Source: Streptomyces sp. NRRL F-5122 (GTDB taxonomy: Bacteria > Actinomycetota > Actinomycetes > Streptomycetales > Streptomycetaceae). Taken from it: a stretch of 64,000 bases of DNA. The notes under the pieces are model-generated. The model saw only the letters and a program-made list of their open reading frames with translations, was not told where the DNA came from and did no database searches. The stretch lies in contig NZ_LMWH01000070.1 of the NCBI RefSeq assembly GCF_001507435.1, positions 102,363-166,362 of the forward strand, given 5' to 3'. Of the stretch, positions 28,842-37,830 are shown piece by piece (the stretch's first letter is position 1; every line of letters begins with the position of its first letter). The translations under genes and the position numbers were made by a program.

Positions 28842-29960
28842 ATGAGCCTGACCCTGAGGACGATCAGCCGCGAGCAGCATCTGGCGTACATCCAGAGCCT
28901 GCCGGCGGCGAGCCACATGCAGGTCCCGGCCTGGGCAGACGTCAAGGCGGAGTGGCGCTCCGAGAGCCTCGGCTGGTTCGACAAGAGCGGTGAACTCGTT
29001 GGCGCGGGGCTCGTCCTGTACCGCCAGCTGCCCAAGCTCAAGCGCTACCTCGCCTATCTGCCCGAGGGCCCGGTCATCAACTGGTTCGCGCCGAATCTGA
29101 ACGACTGGATCCAGCCGATGCTCGCGCACCTCAAGCAGCAGGGCGCCTTCTCGGTGAAGATGGGCCCGCCGGTGATCATCCGGCGCTGGGAGGCGAGCTC
29201 CATCAAGCAGGGCATCCAGGACCCGGACGTGAAGCGTCTGCGCGACATCGAGGCGGACTTCATCGAGCCGCGAGCCTTCGAGGTCGCCGACAAGCTGCGC
29301 CGCATGGGGTGGCAGCAGGGCGAGGACGGCGGCGCCGGCTTCGGTGACGTGCAGCCCCGGTACGTCTTCCAGGTGCCGCTCGCCAACCGCTCCCTGGAAG
29401 AAGTCCACAAGAACTTCAACCAGCTGTGGCGCCGCAACATCAAGAAGGCCGAGAAGGCCGGCGTCGAGGTGGTCCAGGGCGGCTACCACGACCTCGACGA
29501 ATGGCAGCGGCTGTACGAGATCACGGCCGTGCGCGACCACTTCCGGCCCCGCCCGCTGTCGTACTTCCAGCGCATGTGGACGGCTCTCAACAGCGAGGAC
29601 CCCAACCGCATGCGGCTGTACTTCGCACGGCACAACGGCGTGAACCTCTCGGCCGCGACGATGCTGATCGTCGGCGGACACGTGTGGTATTCCTACGGCG
29701 CCTCCGACAACGTCGGGCGCGAGGTCCGGCCCTCGAACGCGATGCAGTGGCGGATGCTGCGCGACGCCTACGCGCTCGGCGCCACCGTCTACGACCTGCG
29801 CGGCATCTCCGACTCCCTGGACGAGACCGACCACCTCTTCGGCCTGATCCAGTTCAAGGTGGGCACGGGCGGGCAGGCCGCCGAGTACCTCGGCGAATGG
29901 GACTTCCCCCTGAACAAGCTGCTCCACAAGGCGCTCGACCTCTACATGTCGCGCCGCTGA
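28842..29960 (+). CDS. femX: FemX-type peptidoglycan branching aminoacyltransferase
   Basis: A 372-residue FemAB-family enzyme with two GNAT-like folds. It is expected to add the first glycine of the interpeptide bridge to lipid II, using glycyl-tRNA, as FemX does in Streptomyces with LL-DAP glycine bridges. The family segments RNIKKAEKAGVEVVQGGY and YGASDNVGREVRPSNAMQWR are visible. In S. coelicolor the femX gene is adjacent to an alanine-racemase-like gene, as here. The ATG at 28842 has CCGAGGAGCG upstream. Confidence 0.92.
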   Translation: MSLTLRTISREQHLAYIQSLPAASHMQVPAWADVKAEWRSESLGWFDKSGELVGAGLVLYRQLPKLKRYLAYLPEGPVINWFAPNLNDWIQPMLAHLKQQGAFSVKMGPPVIIRRWEASSIKQGIQDPDVKRLRDIEADFIEPRAFEVADKLRRMGWQQGEDGGAGFGDVQPRYVFQVPLANRSLEEVHKNFNQLWRRNIKKAEKAGVEVVQGGYHDLDEWQRLYEITAVRDHFRPRPLSYFQRMWTALNSEDPNRMRLYFARHNGVNLSAATMLIVGGHVWYSYGASDNVGREVRPSNAMQWRMLRDAYALGATVYDLRGISDSLDETDHLFGLIQFKVGTGGQAAEYLGEWDFPLNKLLHKALDLYMSRR

Positions 29961-30102
29961 CTTCGGCGCCGCAGCCGACGCCGCGGCCCCCGGGCCGACG
30001 GCCCGAGCGCTCCGGCATCGCCCGCCGGCCCGGCGGATACGCCACAATTTCCTCTCAGACCTCTGACACACGGCAGCCACAAGAAAGGTTCCGGGACCGG
30101 CC

Positions 30103-31134
30103 ATGGCGCTCACGCTCTACGTCGACACCGCGCGCTGGCGGGCACACCACAAGCACGTGCGGGAGCAGTTCCCGGGGCTCGTCCCCGTCTGCAAGGGCAA
30201 CGGCTACGGCTTCGGCCACGAGCGGCTGGCGGAGGAGGCCACCCGGCTGGGAGCCGACGTCCTCGCCGTCGGCACGACGTACGAGGCGGCCCGGATCAAG
30301 GACTGGTTCGGCGGTGACCTGCTGGTGCTGACGCCCTTCCGGCGCGGCGAGGAGCCCGTTCCGCTGCCCGACCGGGTCATCCGCTCGGTGTCGTCCGTGG
30401 ACGGCGTGTACGGGCTCGTGGGGGCCCGCGTGGTCATCGAGGTGATGTCCTCGATGAAGCGGCACGGCGTGAGCGAGCAGGAGCTGTCCCTTCTGCACGC
30501 CGCCATCGAGAACGTCCGCCTCGAAGGCTTCGCCATTCATCTGCCCCTCGACCGCACGGACGGCTCCGACGCCGTCGAGGAGGTCATCGGCTGGATGGAC
30601 CGGCTGCGTGCGGCCCGGCTGCCGCTGCACACGATGTTCGTGAGCCACCTCAAAGCCGAGGAACTGGTCCGGCTCCAGCAGCAGTTCCCGCAGACGCGCT
30701 TCCGTGCCCGTATCGGCACCCGGCTCTGGCTGGGGGACCACGAGGCCACGGAGTACCGCGGTGCCATCCTGGACGTCACGAGGATCTCCAAGAGCGAGCG
30801 CTTCGGCTACCGGCAGCAGAAGGCGGCCTCCGACGGCTTCCTGACCGTCGTGGCGGGCGGAACGTCGCACGGGGTGGGTCTGGAGGCCCCCAAGGCCCTG
30901 CACGGCGTCATGCCGCGCGCCAAGGGCGTCGCCCGGGCCGGTCTCGCGACGGTGAACCGGAATCTTTCGCCGTTCGTCTGGGCGGGCAAGCAGCGCTGGT
31001 TCGCCGAGCCCCCGCACATGCAGGTCTCGATCCTCTTCATCCCCGCGGATGCCACCGAGCCGAAGGTCGGCGACGAGTTGGTGGCCCACCTGCGCCACAC
31101 CACGACGCAGTTCGACAGGATCGTCGACCGCTGA
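30103..31134 (+). CDS. Alanine racemase-family (fold type III) PLP protein
   Basis: A 343-residue protein with an alanine racemase N-terminal barrel. The PLP lysine motif region is seen near the N-terminus (LVPVCKGNGYGFGHERLAEE, Lys at about residue 31). The C-terminal domain is atypical; the family member MurT/alr-like proteins differ. It is not the main alr gene by context. It follows femX by 142 bp on the same strand, so a role in the cell-wall precursor pool is plausible but inferred. A terminator follows at 31167. Confidence 0.8.
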   Translation: MALTLYVDTARWRAHHKHVREQFPGLVPVCKGNGYGFGHERLAEEATRLGADVLAVGTTYEAARIKDWFGGDLLVLTPFRRGEEPVPLPDRVIRSVSSVDGVYGLVGARVVIEVMSSMKRHGVSEQELSLLHAAIENVRLEGFAIHLPLDRTDGSDAVEEVIGWMDRLRAARLPLHTMFVSHLKAEELVRLQQQFPQTRFRARIGTRLWLGDHEATEYRGAILDVTRISKSERFGYRQQKAASDGFLTVVAGGTSHGVGLEAPKALHGVMPRAKGVARAGLATVNRNLSPFVWAGKQRWFAEPPHMQVSILFIPADATEPKVGDELVAHLRHTTTQFDRIVDR

Positions 31135-31166
31135 GGGCGGGTCGCAACCGCCCCGAGCACGCACCG

Positions 31167-31201
31167 CAGAGGCCGTACACGGAATCCGTGTACGGCCTCT
31201 G
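31167..31201 (+). terminator. Bidirectional intrinsic terminator
   Basis: A perfect 17-bp stem (CAGAGGCCGTACACGGA and its complement) around a single central base, between convergent genes ending at 31134 and 31228. One of the strongest hairpins in the window. Confidence 0.92.
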
Positions 31202-31227
31202 TCATGGGGTCCTGTGGTTCTGTTCGC

Positions 31228-32745
31228 TCAGGGCGAACCCTTTCCCGTGGGCTCCGCGGCGGCGCTGCCCCACTCCACGTGCGGTCCCTCGAAGTGTGCC
31301 GCGTGCCGGGGCGGATGAGCCGCGGCCCCCAGCGCGAAGACGTCCGGCGCACCGTCCAGCACACCGCCCGACGGATCGTCGTCACCGGCCTGGCGCACTG
31401 TGTCCCGTTCCGGCATGAAGATGTCGCGTACGACCATGGCGCACAGGAAGAGCGTGCCCAAGAGGTGTGCGGCGATGGCGACTTGGTATCCGTCCGTCGG
31501 CAGGCCCTTGTGAGCGTCTCCGCTGGTCGTGTACGCGAGGTACATCCAGATCCCCAGGAAGTACGCCACCTCGCAGGCCTGCCAGATCAGGAAGTCCCGC
31601 CAGCGGGGCCTGGCCAGCGCTGCCAGGGGAACCAGCCACAGCACGTACTGCGGCGAGTAGACCTTGTTGGTGAGGATGAACGCCGCGACGATCAGGAACG
31701 CGAGCTGTGCGAAGCGCGGTCGGCGCGGAGCCGTCAGCGTCATCGCGGCGATACCCAGACAGGCGAACACCATCAAGATCATCGCGCAGATGTTGGCCGT
31801 GTCCTTGGTGATCGCGATGTTGAACCAGCGCGAGATGAACAGGAAGACCGAGCCGAAGTCGACGCCGCGTTCACGGCTGAAGCTGTAGAACTTCGACCAG
31901 CCCTCGGGGGCGAGGAACATCACAGGCAGATTGACCAGGAGCCACGCGCCGACGGCCCCCAGGAGGGCGGTCCCGTACTCCCGCCATCTACCCGCCCGCC
32001 AACACAGCACGAGCAGCGGTCCGAGAACCAGGAACGGATAGAACTTGGCGGCCGTGGCGAGCCCGACGAGGACTCCGAAAGCGAGCACCCGGCCGCGCGA
32101 CCACATCAGCATCGCGGCGGCCAGCAGGGCCACGGCAAACAGGTCCCAGTTGATGGTGGCCGTCAGTGCGAAGGCGGGCGCCAGCGCGACCAGGAGGCCG
32201 TCCCAGGGGCGTCGGCGGTGCGTGCGTGCGGTGCATACGGCGATGACCACGGCGCACACCATGAGCATCCCGGCGTTGACCATCCAGTAGGTCTGCTCCC
32301 GGGACTGGAGGGCGCCGCTGCCCGGGGTCAGCCACGAAGCGACCTCCATGAACACACCGGTGAGTACGGGGTACTCCAGGTAGCTCATGTCGCCCGGAAG
32401 CCTGTCGAAGTACGGCACGAGCCCGTCGGCGAAACCGCGCCCCTGGTAGAGGTGCGGGATGTCCGAGTAGCACGCGTGCGTGTACTGGGCGCTGGCCCCG
32501 AAGAACCAGCCGCTGTCGTAGCAGGGCAGTTTCTGGACCATCCCCAGGGCGAACATCCCGATCGCGACGAGCGCCACGACCCGTACGGGAGTCCACCAGG
32601 AGGTCCCGAGCAGCGCACGCCGTCCGATAGGGCCGCCGATCAGCTCACTGCCGGCCGCGGCGACCTCGTCTTCCCGGGTCGGCCGCACCGTGTCCGGCTC
32701 GTGGACGCTCGCACGCGTCGTCTCTGCACTGGGCATGGGGCTCAT
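31228..32745 (-). CDS. Glycosyltransferase family 87 membrane protein
   Basis: A 505-residue polytopic protein with about ten TM helices. The N-terminal extracytoplasmic loop contains the DSGWF...YSDI and LEYPVLTGVFME motifs usual for GT87 (DUF2029) polyprenyl-phosphate-dependent mannosyl- or arabinosyltransferase-like enzymes. The Asp in CYDSGWFFG and the YPVLTG motif are probable catalytic-region residues. A hydrophilic C-terminal tail of about 60 residues follows. The acceptor is probably a cell-envelope glycan or lipid. Confidence 0.87.
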   Translation of the reverse strand: MSPMPSAETTRASVHEPDTVRPTREDEVAAAGSELIGGPIGRRALLGTSWWTPVRVVALVAIGMFALGMVQKLPCYDSGWFFGASAQYTHACYSDIPHLYQGRGFADGLVPYFDRLPGDMSYLEYPVLTGVFMEVASWLTPGSGALQSREQTYWMVNAGMLMVCAVVIAVCTARTHRRRPWDGLLVALAPAFALTATINWDLFAVALLAAAMLMWSRGRVLAFGVLVGLATAAKFYPFLVLGPLLVLCWRAGRWREYGTALLGAVGAWLLVNLPVMFLAPEGWSKFYSFSRERGVDFGSVFLFISRWFNIAITKDTANICAMILMVFACLGIAAMTLTAPRRPRFAQLAFLIVAAFILTNKVYSPQYVLWLVPLAALARPRWRDFLIWQACEVAYFLGIWMYLAYTTSGDAHKGLPTDGYQVAIAAHLLGTLFLCAMVVRDIFMPERDTVRQAGDDDPSGGVLDGAPDVFALGAAAHPPRHAAHFEGPHVEWGSAAAEPTGKGSP

Positions 32746-32773
32746 ACTGCCGCATCAGAGTAGGAGCACGCTG

Positions 32774-32806
32774 AGGGCCGCCACACCTGGTCGGTGTGGC
32801 GGCCCT
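32774..32806 (-). terminator. Intrinsic terminator after the PBP gene
   Basis: A 14-bp stem (AGGGCCGCCACACC and its complement) with a 5-base loop, downstream of the leftward PBP gene and upstream of GT87. It implies separate transcription of the two genes. Confidence 0.85.
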
Positions 32807-32817
32807 TGTCCGGTCGG

Positions 32818-32833
32818 CGTTTCACGTGAAACA
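32818..32833. promoter_or_regulatory. parS site (tandem pair, copy 1)
   Basis: CGTTTCACGTGAAACA, one base from consensus. Located between the PBP stop codon and its terminator stem. Confidence 0.92.
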
Positions 32834-32836
32834 GAG

Positions 32837-32852
32837 CGTTTCACGTGAAACA
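32837..32852. promoter_or_regulatory. parS site (tandem pair, copy 2)
   Basis: An identical CGTTTCACGTGAAACA only 3 bp after the first, 19 bp centre to centre. Tightest parS pair in the window; each ParB dimer would contact nearly opposite faces of the helix. Confidence 0.92.
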
Positions 32853-32865
32853 CACTCGGTGACGG

Positions 32866-35559
32866 CTACCCGTTTGGTCCTCCGAAGAGTCCGCCCCCGT
32901 TGTTCCCGTTGCCCCGGGTGTTCCCGTTGCCCGCGCTCTCCGTCGGCGATGAGGTGACGCCCCCCGTACCGCCGGTGTCGGTACCGCCGTTGTCGTTGCC
33001 GCCGTTGTTGTTGCCGCCGTTGTTCACACAGCCCCAACCGAAGTTGCCGCAGGTGTCGCTCGGCGTGGGCGGAGCCGTGAGCTGCGACTGCGTCGGCGTC
33101 GGAGTCGGCGACGGGCTCTGCGTGAGGCTCGGCGTGGGCGACGGGGTCACACTCGGGCTCGGGGCGGCGTTGACGACCTCACCGATGGGCTGGGGCGTCG
33201 GGAACGACTCCACCGGCTGCCCCTTGAGCGCCTGCGCCATGTAGTCGTGCCAGATCTCGGCCGGGAACGAGGCACCATGGATTTTGTCCTGGCCACCCGT
33301 TCCGTACATCTCCAAGAACGTGCGCGACTTGCTCTTCTCGTCGTCGTCCATGCGGTACATACCGATCGCGGTGGACAACTGCGGGGTGTATCCGACGAAC
33401 CAGGCGGACTTGTTGCCGTCCGTGGTACCGGTCTTGCCCGCCACCTCACGGCCGGGGAGCCTGGCCGCGGTACCGGTGCCCTTGTCCACCACTGTCTTCA
33501 GGACGTCCGTCACATTGTCGGCGACGGCCGAGGTGTAAGCCTGCTTGGTCGCCTTGGTGTGCTGGTAGGTCGTTCCGTCCTTGCTGGTGACCTTGTCGAC
33601 CGAGTACGGGTCGTTCTGCTTGCCGCTGGCCGCGAAGGTGGCGTACGCACCGGCCATGCGGATCGCGCTGGGGTCGGAGGTGCCGATGGAGAACGACGGG
33701 AAGGCGGAGCTGGCCAGGCTGCTGTCCAGGACACCCGCGTCCAGGACGCTCTGCTTGACCTTGTCCAGACCCACATCCATGCCGAGCTGGACGTAGACGG
33801 AGTTGACCGACTCCCGCATCGCCTCACGCAGGTCGATCTTGTAGTCAGGCGCGCGTCCCACCGACTCACCGCCGTCGTTGGTCTGCAGCCACTCCTTGTC
33901 GTCCTTGTCGGTCCAGACGGTCCCGTCGTAATTCTTGATCTTGAGCTTGTTCTTGCCGCTGTACAGGCTCTTCGGGGAGACGACCGTGCGTTCGTCCTGT
34001 GCCTGCTCCGGTCCGAGGTCCTTGTTGCGGACGCCCCACTTCATCGCGGCCGCCAGCACGAACGGCTTGAACGTCGAACCCACCTGGGCACCGGTCTGGT
34101 CGGCGTTGTCGGTGAAGTGCTTGGTCGCGTCCTCACCGCCGTAGATCGCCTCGATGGCACCGGAGGTCGGGTTCACCGAAGCGCCGCCGAACTGGACGAA
34201 CTTGTCCGTCTTCGGACGCTGCTTGGGTTTGATGTTCGCCTGCTGGACCTTCTTCACGGCGGACTCGAGCTGGTCGATCTTCTTCTTCTGGAAGGTCGTG
34301 TAGATCGAGAGGCCACCCCGCTGCAGCACGTCCTGGGACACATGGGTCTTGTCGCTGTGGGTCACCAGATAGCTGTTGGCCAGGTCGACGAGGTAACCGA
34401 TCTGACCGCTCAGCCGGGTGTTGGACCGCGGGTTCTTGGACTTGGGCAAGGTCGTGTACTTGGCCCGATCCGAGGCGCTCAGGTGGTTGTACAGGACCAT
34501 CTTGTCCAAGGTGTCCTGCATCTGGCGCAGGGCACGCGCACTGTTGGCCGTCGGCGTGGCGGACGCGTCGATCGAGGTCGCGCCCGCCGGGTCGTAGTAC
34601 GTGGCGCCCTTGAGCATCGCCGCCAGGAAGGCGCACTCACCCGGATTGAGCTTGACGGCGTCCTTGTCGAAGTACGCACGCGCGGCGGCCTGGATGCCGT
34701 AGGCGTTCCGGCCGTAGTACGCGGAGTTCAGGTAGCCGGCGAGGATGTCGTCCTTCTTGACGGTCGCCCCCACCTTGATCGAGATGAAAATCTCCTTGAA
34801 CTTGCGGCTGACCGTCTGGGACTGGTCGTCAAGGCGCGCGTTCTTCACATACTGCTGGGTGATGGTGGAGCCACCCTGGGTCTGACCGCCGGTCGCCATG
34901 TTGAAGACGGCGCGTGCGATGCCCTTCGGGTCGATGCCGCTGTCGGTGTAGAAGGTCTTGTTCTCCTGGGAGATGACCGCGTACCGCATCGCCTGGGGAA
35001 TCTGCGAGAGATTGACGATCTGGCGGTTGGTCTCACCGCCCGTCGCCACCATCTGGGTGCCGTCGGCCCAGTAATAGACGTTGTTCTGCGCCTGCGCGGT
35101 CTGTGCCACGTTCGGGACGCTCACCATGGCGTATCCGATGCCCGCGACTGCCACGAGGCTTCCTATGAAGCCGATGAACAGGCCGCTCACCAGCTTCCAC
35201 GAGGGCACCCAGCGCGCGGCTCCGTACTTGCCCGCCCGCGGGTAGTCGATGAGGCGCTTCTTGCCGGGAGGTGTGGCACGCCCTCTGCCCCGCCCGGGCC
35301 CGTTCGGGCCGCCCGGCCCACGGCCTGGGCCGTCCGGGGTCCTGCGACGGCTGCCTCCACCTCTCTGGGCTGCCCGTCGGGCATCGGCTCGGCCACCGTA
35401 CGGGCGCTCCTCACCTCCCACTCCATACTCATCGGAAGGAGACCCGGTGGCGCCTCGCGGTGCCGCGCGGCGGCCGGAGGACGACGCCGACTGGCCACGT
35501 CGGGCCGCGGCACGTCCGCCTCCTTGGGGCTGCGACGGTTTGCGACGGTGCTCGCTCAT
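32866..35559 (-). CDS. Class A penicillin-binding protein (transglycosylase/transpeptidase)
   Basis: An 897-residue bifunctional peptidoglycan synthase. Order: disordered Arg/Gly/Ser-rich cytoplasmic N-terminus (1-140), one TM helix, GT51 transglycosylase domain with QENKTFYTDSGID and GGSTITQQYVKN, then transpeptidase with SxxK (STFK, about residue 494), SVN (ESVNSVY, about 583) and KTGT (about 707). A long Pro/Ser/Thr and Asn-Gly C-terminal tail follows residue 800. ATG 35559 is preferred; two Met codons upstream would add atypical sequence. A parS pair follows the gene. Confidence 0.95.
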   Translation of the reverse strand: MSEHRRKPSQPQGGGRAAARRGQSASSSGRRAAPRGATGSPSDEYGVGGEERPYGGRADARRAAQRGGGSRRRTPDGPGRGPGGPNGPGRGRGRATPPGKKRLIDYPRAGKYGAARWVPSWKLVSGLFIGFIGSLVAVAGIGYAMVSVPNVAQTAQAQNNVYYWADGTQMVATGGETNRQIVNLSQIPQAMRYAVISQENKTFYTDSGIDPKGIARAVFNMATGGQTQGGSTITQQYVKNARLDDQSQTVSRKFKEIFISIKVGATVKKDDILAGYLNSAYYGRNAYGIQAAARAYFDKDAVKLNPGECAFLAAMLKGATYYDPAGATSIDASATPTANSARALRQMQDTLDKMVLYNHLSASDRAKYTTLPKSKNPRSNTRLSGQIGYLVDLANSYLVTHSDKTHVSQDVLQRGGLSIYTTFQKKKIDQLESAVKKVQQANIKPKQRPKTDKFVQFGGASVNPTSGAIEAIYGGEDATKHFTDNADQTGAQVGSTFKPFVLAAAMKWGVRNKDLGPEQAQDERTVVSPKSLYSGKNKLKIKNYDGTVWTDKDDKEWLQTNDGGESVGRAPDYKIDLREAMRESVNSVYVQLGMDVGLDKVKQSVLDAGVLDSSLASSAFPSFSIGTSDPSAIRMAGAYATFAASGKQNDPYSVDKVTSKDGTTYQHTKATKQAYTSAVADNVTDVLKTVVDKGTGTAARLPGREVAGKTGTTDGNKSAWFVGYTPQLSTAIGMYRMDDDEKSKSRTFLEMYGTGGQDKIHGASFPAEIWHDYMAQALKGQPVESFPTPQPIGEVVNAAPSPSVTPSPTPSLTQSPSPTPTPTQSQLTAPPTPSDTCGNFGWGCVNNGGNNNGGNDNGGTDTGGTGGVTSSPTESAGNGNTRGNGNNGGGLFGGPNG

Positions 35560-35932
35560 CGAACGATTACTCCTCGGGCAGGCGCATCCTGGCGCGCCTG
35601 GAAACGGCAGCAGGTTTCCGGTCCCCCCGAAGTACGGATGTGGTCGTTGTTGCATTCACCCGTACGGCACCGAGGACGAGGACGCCCTCGGGCGTCACTC
35701 GGTTCCCGGTGATGTGCATGCCGCACAGACTACGCACCGTCGAAACCCCCCGAGCCCCCAAGGTCACCCCAAATCAGGCAACTTGCCTCCACGAATCGGT
35801 GATGTGACCCCGTTCACCCTCGCCCCTCTTGTCGCACCCGGAGAGGCGTTCTATCGTGCTGATGTATCGAGTCGATACATCAGCACGAGATAAAGTCCGT
35901 GTGGACGAGTCAACGACAGGAAGGAGGCGCAC
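35560..35932. other. PBP-PadR divergent interval with strong palindrome
   Basis: 373 bp with no convincing gene, between the leftward PBP gene and rightward padR gene. It holds both promoters and the 33-bp palindrome listed separately. The stretch 35600-35750 translates to nothing family-like in any frame. Confidence 0.5.
35855..35887. promoter_or_regulatory. Probable PadR operator: 33-bp perfect palindrome
   Basis: A 16-bp arm (CGTGCTGATGTATCGA) and its exact complement flank a single central G, 46 bp upstream of the padR start. The core TATCGAGTCGATA fits PadR-type operators (ATGTAT/ATACAT dyads). Probable autoregulation; a promoter element likely overlaps it. Confidence 0.75.
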
Positions 35933-36613
35933 ATGAGCCGGCGTTCCGGGATCCTCGAGTTCGCCATCCTCGGCCTGCTCCGCGAGTCCCCGATGCACGG
36001 CTACGAGCTGCGCAAGCGACTCAATACGTCACTGGGTGTGTTCCGCGCGTTCAGCTACGGGACGCTTTACCCATGCCTCAAGACGCTGGTCGCCAACGGC
36101 TGGTTGATCGAGGAATCGGCCGGCACACCCGAGGACGTCCTCGCCGCACCGCTCGCGGGGCGGCGCGCCAAGATCGTCTATCGGCTGACGGCGCAGGGTA
36201 AGGAGCACTTCGAGGAGCTGCTCGCACAGACGGGTCCCGACGCGTACGAGGACGAGCACTTCGCCGCTCGTTTCGCCTTCTTCGGACAGACCTCCCGGGA
36301 CGTGCGCATGCGCGTCCTGGAGGGCCGCCGCAGCCGCCTGGAGGAGCGCCTGGAGAAGATGCGTGCCTCCCTGGTACGCACCCGGGAGCGCCTCGACGAC
36401 TACACCCTCGAGCTCCAGCGCCACGGAATGGAGTCCGTGGAGCGCGAAGTGCGCTGGCTGAACGAGCTCATCGAGAGCGAGCGGGCCGGACGGGATCTCA
36501 GAGGTTCCAACGCCGACGGTTCCGCTTCGAACAGCACATCTGGAGAGTCGGGCGGCCTGCCCCGGAACCGGGACACGTCCCGGCCGGATCCGTCCGACGA
36601 CACCACCACGTGA
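35933..36613 (+). CDS. PadR-family transcriptional regulator
   Basis: A 226-residue regulator. The PadR winged HTH spans residues 1-95 ([20 protein letters not shown], then [19 protein letters not shown]). A long coiled-coil C-terminal half follows (residues 110-190, heavy in Glu, Arg and Leu), which PadR subfamily-s1 proteins use for dimerisation. A disordered tail ends the protein. The ino1 gene follows 45 bp downstream on the same strand, so it could be in the operon and be regulated with it. Confidence 0.93.
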   Translation: MSRRSGILEFAILGLLRESPMHGYELRKRLNTSLGVFRAFSYGTLYPCLKTLVANGWLIEESAGTPEDVLAAPLAGRRAKIVYRLTAQGKEHFEELLAQTGPDAYEDEHFAARFAFFGQTSRDVRMRVLEGRRSRLEERLEKMRASLVRTRERLDDYTLELQRHGMESVEREVRWLNELIESERAGRDLRGSNADGSASNSTSGESGGLPRNRDTSRPDPSDDTTT

Positions 36614-36657
36614 GGTCCAGTCGGGGCTTCACCTCGCACACACAGGGAGCAACCGGA

Positions 36658-37740
36658 ATGGGTTCGGTTCGCGTAGCCATCGTCGGCGTGGGCAACTGCG
36701 CCGCATCGCTGGTGCAGGGAGTCGAGTACTACAAGGACGCCGACCCGGCGTCCAAGGTCCCGGGTCTGATGCACGTCCAGTTCGGCGACTACCACGTCCG
36801 TGACGTGGAGTTCGTCGCCGCGTTCGACGTGGACGCCAAGAAGGTCGGCCTCGACCTCTCCGACGCCATCGGCGCCTCGGAGAACAACACCATCAAGATC
36901 TGCGACGTCCCGTCCACCGGCGTGACGGTTCAGCGCGGCCACACCCTCGACGGTCTCGGCAAGTACTACCGCGCCACCATCGAGGAGTCCGCCGAGGCCC
37001 CGGTCGACATCGTCCAGGTCCTGAAGGACAAGCAGGTCGACGTCCTCGTCTGCTACCTGCCGGTCGGTTCCGAGGCCGCGGCGAAGTTCTACGCCCAGTG
37101 CGCCATCGACGCCAAGGTCGCCTTCGTCAACGCCCTTCCGGTCTTCATCGCCGGCACCAAGGAGTGGGCCGACAAGTTCACCGAGGCGGGCGTCCCGATC
37201 GTCGGCGACGACATCAAGTCCCAGGTCGGCGCCACCATCACGCACCGCGTCATGGCGAAGCTGTTCGAGGACCGGGGCGTCATCCTGGACCGGACCATGC
37301 AGCTGAACGTCGGCGGCAACATGGACTTCAAGAACATGCTCGAGCGCGAGCGCCTGGAGTCCAAGAAGATCTCCAAGACGCAGGCCGTCACCTCCCAGAT
37401 CCCCGACCGGGACCTCGGCGAGAAGAACGTCCACATCGGCCCGTCCGACTATGTGGCCTGGCTCGACGACCGCAAGTGGGCGTACGTCCGCCTCGAGGGC
37501 CGCGCCTTCGGTGACGTCCCGCTGAACCTGGAGTACAAGCTCGAGGTCTGGGACTCCCCGAACTCCGCCGGTGTCATCATCGATGCCCTGCGTGCCGCGA
37601 AGATCGCCAAGGACCGCGGCATCGGCGGCCCGATCCTGTCCGCGTCCTCGTACTTCATGAAGTCCCCGCCGGTCCAGTACTTCGACGACGAGGCCCGCGA
37701 GAACGTCGAGAAGTTCATCAGGGGCGACGTCGAGCGCTGA
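36658..37740 (+). CDS. ino1: Myo-inositol-1-phosphate synthase
   Basis: A 360-residue NAD-dependent enzyme converting glucose 6-phosphate to inositol 1-phosphate, the first step to phosphatidylinositol and mycothiol in actinobacteria. The Rossmann loop [16 protein letters not shown] is at residues 5-20, and the C-terminal core contains [12 protein letters not shown] and [18 protein letters not shown]. Length and layout fit the short bacterial class. The ATG at 36658 follows CAGGGAGC. In S. coelicolor the same gene neighbours a PadR regulator, as here. Confidence 0.95.
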   Translation: MGSVRVAIVGVGNCAASLVQGVEYYKDADPASKVPGLMHVQFGDYHVRDVEFVAAFDVDAKKVGLDLSDAIGASENNTIKICDVPSTGVTVQRGHTLDGLGKYYRATIEESAEAPVDIVQVLKDKQVDVLVCYLPVGSEAAAKFYAQCAIDAKVAFVNALPVFIAGTKEWADKFTEAGVPIVGDDIKSQVGATITHRVMAKLFEDRGVILDRTMQLNVGGNMDFKNMLERERLESKKISKTQAVTSQIPDRDLGEKNVHIGPSDYVAWLDDRKWAYVRLEGRAFGDVPLNLEYKLEVWDSPNSAGVIIDALRAAKIAKDRGIGGPILSASSYFMKSPPVQYFDDEARENVEKFIRGDVER

Positions 37741-37777
37741 GCAGCCGCGCTCCGAGACCGGTCCGCCGGTTCTCATC

Positions 37778-37805
37778 GGGTCCCTGGGCCGCGCGCCCGG
37801 GGACC
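37778..37805 (+). terminator. Terminator after ino1
   Basis: A 12-bp stem (GGGTCCCTGGGC and GCCCGGGGACCC, one pair mismatched) with a short loop, about 38 bp after the stop codon. The next gene starts at 37831, so it may attenuate rather than end transcription. Confidence 0.65.
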
Positions 37806-37830
37806 CGCGCAGTATGTGAGGCTGTGCCCC

